From the NCBI RefSeq assembly GCF_000208865.1, contig NC_018387.1, positions 868,001 to 932,000 of the forward strand: a DNA stretch of 64,000 bases, written 5' to 3'. Source of the stretch: Neospora caninum Liverpool. Lineage: Eukaryota; Apicomplexa; Conoidasida; Eucoccidiorida; Sarcocystidae. This document shows, in pieces, positions 58,401 to 64,000 of the stretch. The position numbers were made by a program, and so were the translations under genes. The notes beneath the pieces are model-generated. The model was not told the origin of the DNA. It did not search any database and saw only the letters and a program-made list of their open reading frames with translations. Position 1 is the stretch's first letter. Every line of letters begins with the position of its first letter.

Positions 58401-61254
58401 AGACAGACGAAATAACGCAGCTGAGAAAAAAGTCGGTCTCTGTGAAGAACCGGAGAAGAGACGACCAGAGGAGACACGCCTGGCGGAGAAGCACGGCTCT
58501 GTCTGTTGTTTCTGTCGGTCTCCTACCCCATTAAAAACGAGCGCTATCTGCGGTCTTTCCGGTCCAACTGCAACGGCATTTTTTCGAAACGCCAGTCCCC
58601 GGAAAATCCAAGAGGGAAGATAACCTGTCTTTCCCCCTTCTACACGGATGCGAGGCCCCATGCAGGCCCTCAGGCCACCCAAGTCCAGGAAAGGAGGATG
58701 GAGCCGCCAATGCATAGTTGGGGAACGTAGAAAAAAGTGGAGTAGCTAAGTTGTTTTTCTGCCGCGACAGCGGGAGACGGGATTTGAGGAAAGCAGGCAA
58801 AGAAACGGGCGGAAGAATAAGCCAGCACAAAAGAGGGAAGATGAAGAAAGAGAAAAAGGACCAGAAAAAAAAGGGACGACGCGAGGGGTAGCACTTGACG
58901 GGAGAGACACAGGGACAGGAGACATTGGAGCGGGGAGACAACCACGTGGAATTGTTCCTGCGTTTGGGGATTCTGAGGACAGTTCGGAAGCATAGGCAAG
59001 AAACAGAAAGACGCGAAGAGGACAGCAAAGCGAAAGCGCTCTATATGCGCTTTATGTATGGGAGAAGCAGCATAACACAGGAGACCAAAGGACCGACCGC
59101 ATGCCTTCCACTCTGTTCTGTTCCGCTGATAAAATGACTACTCGAGCTGGCGACGCTGGTCACATACGCAGAAACAGGCATTCTCGTTCTCTTTTTGATC
59201 CAATTTTACTCCAAAAGAAATATGCCAATCATACACTTTTCGTGCCCGCGGATCCCACGATTCAACCGCCTTTTTTGTCATCGAGGCAAAAACAGTATAG
59301 CCGGGTGACCCTCCCCGAGGATACCGTGAATGTCAGCACACGCATTTTCTTTGTAGACGACTTTCGTTATTGGTAAAAGACGTCACGAAAACGGAACAAA
59401 AGGGACGAAAATTGGACAACGATTGCTCCTCTTCTGGGTTGCACTCTGCTTCCGTGCATCAACGATTTCACTTGATGCATGCAGCAAGATGTCCACGCCC
59501 GGTCCGGCTCTGCAATCTTGGCCGGCCGTTGACGACTCCGCTGCTCCTGTTTGTACGAATGGCAGGTTTGAATATTTACACATTTATGTGTATGCACCTA
59601 TAAAAGTCCATTTCATATATATATTCCCTTTCGAGGAAATGGATTCCCAGGTTCATGTTGTAAAACCGCTTTCAAGATTAACTGTGGTTGGTAGAAGAAA
59701 CGTAAAAGATAGATGTGAACTTTGTTGTGGTTAGCCTGAGTGTCATTTTTTTCGACGTTTTGGTTTGTCCACCCTGTAGACATTTCACCTCTTAAGACAT
59801 CTGTCTCAGAACGGTTTCTTGGTTCGCAGGAACTACACGGCTTCGGACATCACTTTTGAAAGTCAGGTTTTTCGGGGTTCCATATCAGAGACAAATCCCC
59901 GTGGAAAACCTCGCCGAAAACACGAAAAGACCGTCTGCGTTTGGAGAGAGTGTTTAATCAATTTTCGAAAGCTTATATCGTAGGCAGCGTTATGTGCCGG
60001 TCACTTCATGCTACTGAGAGCTGCTCCGCGCCCAGAAAAAGTAGGGCATTTCACATCGGGGGATCTGGTCGAAATGCCTCACTTTTCTGTACAAAAGCTT
60101 CCCGGTGGTGGTCTTTCTGGTAGTTCCGAATAACTGGCCTCAAAACACACAGCTGTCATAACGTGCGGTGGTGTCACAGGAAGGACGAATTTTAAAATGG
60201 AGTTTTTTGTACCGGCGGAGATAGCTACAGGCATGGGGCGTCGAAGCAGCCCAAATGCTCTCCATTGAAGACTAAGACAAACGGAGACAGCTGCAGAATA
60301 ACAAGTTGCGTATAGGGGAATGGGCAGGCAAAGAGTAGTCGTGGAGAATCGAAATTTATGGGAAATTTGTTAAAGATCCGTGCTTTCTGGCGATCACACA
60401 AACGTCGGCAGGCCACTTTTTGAATCGTGCACCAACAGTCGTGGGAGATCTGATGGCCTTCACGTGCAAAAAGAGACTTTAGCGGACCAGGTAGACAAAA
60501 ATAGCCAATAGTCGGTAACCTAAATACCCGGACCAAACGTGTGCAGATTCACCAGGAGGTGCGTTTCGCGGTAGGGAGAGTCCAGTGCGTAATAACTCCA
60601 CGCTCAGACAGCGAACCACTAGCCAAAAGAGCCCCGTTTTCCACTCTGGCTCTGTGTGGACTTGGCAGCACTGTAGTGCCTCGCTCTTCTTCAGTGCTCC
60701 AGAAAAGTGCAACCTACATTCCTTGCTTTTTCGAATGACGGTTCAGTCGCTGAAGAAACGCTGCACGCAGTCGGCGCGCATGTTTGTGTGTCGTCCGGCC
60801 CCGCACCTCGAGTCCGCGCACCCGCACGCTCGGGGTCGGCGGGCAGTTTCTTCCTGTCGGAAAAGACACAGAAAACGGGACTAGACGAAAAGAAACGCCT
60901 GGATGAACGGAGTGTGCCGCCGAAGACGGTCTCCGTCCGGTGTCACAGGAGAAGCTGAGGTCTTGAGGAGGTCCGCAAAACTCTGTCGTGCTAGCTGTGG
61001 TGCATTCTCCTTTTGATCCCAGCCCTCGGCTTCACGCGACTATCTATGCGATAGTGTCCCGAGGCCTGTGAGAAACCCAAAAAGCAGTCTAACTGCAGCA
61101 AAAGAAGATATCGACGAAAGGTCGGATTCTTGTGTGGCGCAGCCGTTGCGAAAGTTCTTCCTGCTGAAGTATTTTTTCGACAGTCTACTGTGGACGTTTG
61201 AGACCTAGTGCAACCGTCGAGACATTGCGCGACCGTTGCTCCTATGTACCAACA
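55485..61254. other. Gene-poor intergenic region
   Basis: About 5.8 kb without a supported gene. Open frames of 60-200 codons occur on both strands (for example 58116-58715 minus, 57487-57813 plus), but they overlap one another and have no domain, and those checked have no good start. No array repeats were seen. Confidence 0.55.
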
Positions 61255-62826
61255 ATGACGCTCGGAGGAGTCGTCGGACTGTCAGCGGTTGCTGGATCGA
61301 ACGGCGGTCTGAAGGCCAGGTGGTTCCTACCGAGCATATGCCTCTGGGTTCTACTAACAGCCATATTTCTCTGTTCGTCAGATGGTGGAACGTGGACAAC
61401 ACACGCAGCCCCAGCAGCACGGCAAACGAGTAGCGCCTCGAGCTTCGAGGTTTTCCAGAAGACAGGCGAAGTTCCGGCCGAGGCAGCCGAAGCCGCTCAA
61501 GATGCTGCGAAGGACAATGGACCCGACGGTGTGGAGGAAACAAAAATCACAGACAGAGAAGATGGTCCCGACGGCGACACTCCCCCTCCGTTACCCGGCG
61601 AAGAAGCGGCGTCGGTCAGGGGCGAATTTTCGGAGGCTGGCAGCGTGCATGAGAACACAGAAGCGGTAACCCTGAAGGAGATATCCGAGCAGCGAAAATC
61701 CACGAAAGCCGGGGGGAATAAGAGAACTTTCGAAGGGGAAAACGAGGTTGAAGGCCAGGACGAGAGCAACGAAGACGACGGAAGCGAGGAACAGGATGAG
61801 TGGGAAGACGCGTTATCAACCGCAGCTGCGGAATGGTTTGGAGGCATCGGCAAGTACGCGACGCACACAATGTTAAACATGTTGGAAGACCGTTTTCGAG
61901 AGTGGCTGTCAAAACAAGAGACGGAAACATCGACGCAGGCCTGTCAGGAGACGAAGCTCGAAGGCCTTATTCCGAGCGTTGCAAACGGAGACTCGCCTTT
62001 AAAATCTTTCGGATATCCACAGTTTGATGAGGAGAGCGGAGTGACCGTCTTAAGGCCCAGAATCCCTCTGTCGACCGTGAACGGGTTCCGTGCACCAGTT
62101 CATGTTGGCGCGGAAGATTATTACATTCAGGGGACATACGACCAAGTTGTTGCCTTTTTCGAGTGCTTCGACGAATACGAAGTTATCGCGTCAAAGTTGA
62201 TGCCGAACGGCCACTGGACGAAAGAGGAAGGCCACGGGCCACTGTACGTCCAAGTCCAAAACACAATTGAAGGCGTTCGGTCTCCGATAGGTTCCCCCGC
62301 TCAAATTCTGTTCCGTTATGGCGTGGCCAGCCTGAGAAAGGCCATTCGTGTGGCGGCGGCGCTCAATGGACACTTGCCCGGGTCATATGAAGACCTTTTG
62401 CAGATGGTGGACAACGTGTCGGCGCTAGCAGAGTTTCTCCCCGGAGCTTCGACGGACGATGTCATCGATCTCTGGAGTGAACTCGCCGCAACCGCTGACA
62501 GAAGCCAGCAGATCGCCATCGTCGTCGAAGCCATTGAAAAAGCCATTCAGCGCAAGAGACTGGATGAATCGGCGGGCTGGCAAGACGTGGATGCCGTCGA
62601 TCTCTCGGCGCCGCTCACCGTGATGCTAACAAGCTACCCGCGCCCCTCTCACGGAGTCCGAGCCACAATAGCGCTCCCCTCGAACAAAGCGCTTTTGCGC
62701 GACATAAAAGAGCAGTTTTCCATTCTGTTCGAAACAAGCGTGGTTGGACGCACCTTACTGGAGGCAGCAAACGGGAGTTCTCGATTTTCCACCGGTCTGC
62801 AACCAAAGGACCAAAAACGGTACTAA
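61255..62826 (+). CDS. Secreted or signal-anchored acidic protein of unknown family
   Basis: Single exon, 523 aa from the ATG at 61255 (A at -3). A hydrophobic segment (LPSICLWVLLTAIFLC) begins near residue 28 after a short basic patch, consistent with a recessed signal peptide or signal anchor. Residues about 60-185 are low-complexity and strongly acidic (Glu/Asp/Ala/Gly/Pro). Residues about 190-510 look globular, with SVANGDSPLKSFGYPQF, a VVAFFECFDEYEVI helix and Trp-containing segments. It has few cysteines, no obvious second transmembrane helix and no kinase or SRS motif. The plan of signal, acidic linker and compact C-terminal domain is common among secreted effectors and dense-granule proteins of coccidia, but I do not recognise this one. 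RKRLDE near residue 443 is not a TEXEL match. Confidence 0.82.
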   Translation: MTLGGVVGLSAVAGSNGGLKARWFLPSICLWVLLTAIFLCSSDGGTWTTHAAPAARQTSSASSFEVFQKTGEVPAEAAEAAQDAAKDNGPDGVEETKITDREDGPDGDTPPPLPGEEAASVRGEFSEAGSVHENTEAVTLKEISEQRKSTKAGGNKRTFEGENEVEGQDESNEDDGSEEQDEWEDALSTAAAEWFGGIGKYATHTMLNMLEDRFREWLSKQETETSTQACQETKLEGLIPSVANGDSPLKSFGYPQFDEESGVTVLRPRIPLSTVNGFRAPVHVGAEDYYIQGTYDQVVAFFECFDEYEVIASKLMPNGHWTKEEGHGPLYVQVQNTIEGVRSPIGSPAQILFRYGVASLRKAIRVAAALNGHLPGSYEDLLQMVDNVSALAEFLPGASTDDVIDLWSELAATADRSQQIAIVVEAIEKAIQRKRLDESAGWQDVDAVDLSAPLTVMLTSYPRPSHGVRATIALPSNKALLRDIKEQFSILFETSVVGRTLLEAANGSSRFSTGLQPKDQKRY

Positions 62827-64000
62827 CTGCCCACGGCATAGGTGTTTCAACGTGATGAGCAACCCGCTAATCCAGTCTACCCATATATATATATATATAT
62901 ATATTTACATATACCCAGAAATAGACACACGAAGTGTATGAGGTGTCGTGACGGTACTCACGCCACTTACTTAAGCTTTGCCGGTCGGTGAGCGATGCCA
63001 GGCATTCGCCTGTCTTTCCTTTGAATTTTTTTTTGACAGCGATGTTCCGGTCCCTTTTAGAGATTCACACATGTATACGCTTATATCGTGGTGCATATGG
63101 ATCTTCATATACACGTCTTGGTACACAACGAGGGAGCGTGCCGACCTTGTGTCTGGGCCCACGCCCGAGTGCTAGTTTTTCCGTGAGTTCACATCAAATG
63201 AAAGGGACAGTTGCACGGTGAAGACACCGAAACTCGACCCCCTCTAGCTACAGTCGCTGGGGCATGATAGCGCCTAACAACCACAAAACTTGAAATGTGC
63301 GGGGGTAGCGTTTCTCATGTAAATTACCCATCCCTCGCAGTCATTGAAAACCCCTATCCACCGCAGAAACCTCCATACTGCCGGCTTGTCGTAGTCGTGA
63401 GAGGGCCAGGTTCGTGTCGGTCCACATTCTCGATGGATTGGTTTGTTCTTACGAATTCAGAAACATACGGCAAAGGCGCTGCCACTGTTCTCTTGTTGGA
63501 ACACTTCCTTTCGTCTTCCACGGAAACTCGAGTCTAGTAACCGTATGTGCGAGCTCTAGTGCAGCGTCCTTCGATGCGTATATACTTGCGATAGTTGTGC
63601 TGGAACTGGATTTTCGTCGGGGGACAAAGATTCGACAGTGTTCTCTATTTACGAAGACGCAGCTGTCGCCCGTAGAGCCACACATTCGGCGGTAAAGCTG
63701 TTTCTCGCCAGCGCTTGAGCGGCTGACTCTCCTGGAAATGCAGCTGCCTCGCTTTCCATGTAAACACAACACGACAGGGTAAAGTGCTCACCCCAAGGAG
63801 TCTCCCACTTAGGCTAGCGTTGGAGCACAGCGTTTCATTTGATAGTCCACGCTCAATCGTACCACGCATAGTACTTGATCCCAATCTGGTTTAATAAGTC
63901 AAAGTTTGGTCGAGACGTTCGCGTCTAAAATGTATGACCGGGTACTAACTTATGATTGTATATTGGCGGCTGAATGTCAATCAAACGTGCGAATTTTAGG
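62827..64000. other. Right-end intergenic sequence
   Basis: Begins with the 3' flank of the secreted-protein gene, including a TA run at 62884-62904. No coding block, RNA gene or repeat array is supported up to the window edge. Confidence 0.5.

Noticed and set aside
59423..59734. Frame with a hydrophobic start resembling a signal peptide.
   Set aside because: It starts at TTG, not ATG, and the rest resembles random sequence.

Overview
The window looks like nuclear DNA of a tissue-cyst-forming coccidian apicomplexan (Toxoplasma / Hammondia / Neospora group). The grounds are many short exons with gtaagt/gtgagt donors in genes of 1-10 kb, Ser- and Pro-rich coding low complexity, (TA)n/(TG)n microsatellites next to GCATGC-type motifs, a DEAD-box helicase of plastid type carrying a secretory-plus-transit leader as expected for apicoplast import, and several genes for signal-peptide proteins with no wider homologue I recognise. 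The species cannot be fixed from this window alone. One 100-base run of N at 32750-32849 is an assembly gap.

Layout, left to right. Complement(<1..2294): single-exon gene for a large, unrecognised secreted protein that runs off the left edge. 6855-11279 (+): eight-exon UBA plus PUB domain protein, a probable p97/ubiquitin adaptor. Complement(13140..20315): multi-exon RluA-type RNA pseudouridine synthase with a diverged catalytic motif and a long Ser-rich insert. 22055-22651 (+): single-exon STEEP1 (CXorf56)-like zinc protein with an added C2H2 finger. Complement(24975..34831): fourteen-exon DEAD-box helicase with a GUCT domain (DDX21 / plant RH3 class) and an apicoplast-type leader. 36997-41827 (+): very large mitochondrial-type RAP/HPR-like protein. 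Complement(43453..50195): eleven-exon aldehyde dehydrogenase, probably mitochondrial. 54040-55484 (+) and 61255-62826 (+): two genes for unrecognised secreted proteins. A third possible small secreted gene lies near 52442-53109.

The genes form no operon and mostly alternate in strand, giving divergent promoters (20.3-22.1 kb, 34.8-37.0 kb) and convergent 3' ends (11.3-13.1, 22.7-25.0 and 41.8-43.5 kb). A loose theme is organelle RNA handling: the helicase (apicoplast) and the RAP-like protein (mitochondrion) share one divergent promoter region, and the pseudouridine synthase is also an RNA factor. The right quarter, from about 51 kb, is gene-poor and holds lineage-restricted secreted proteins.

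Exon models for the UBA-PUB gene, the helicase and the aldehyde dehydrogenase were joined by hand. Splice sites and codon phase agree at every junction, and the coding lengths come out as exact multiples of three. The pseudouridine synthase model is incomplete in its middle, and the 3' end of the RAP-like gene is uncertain.
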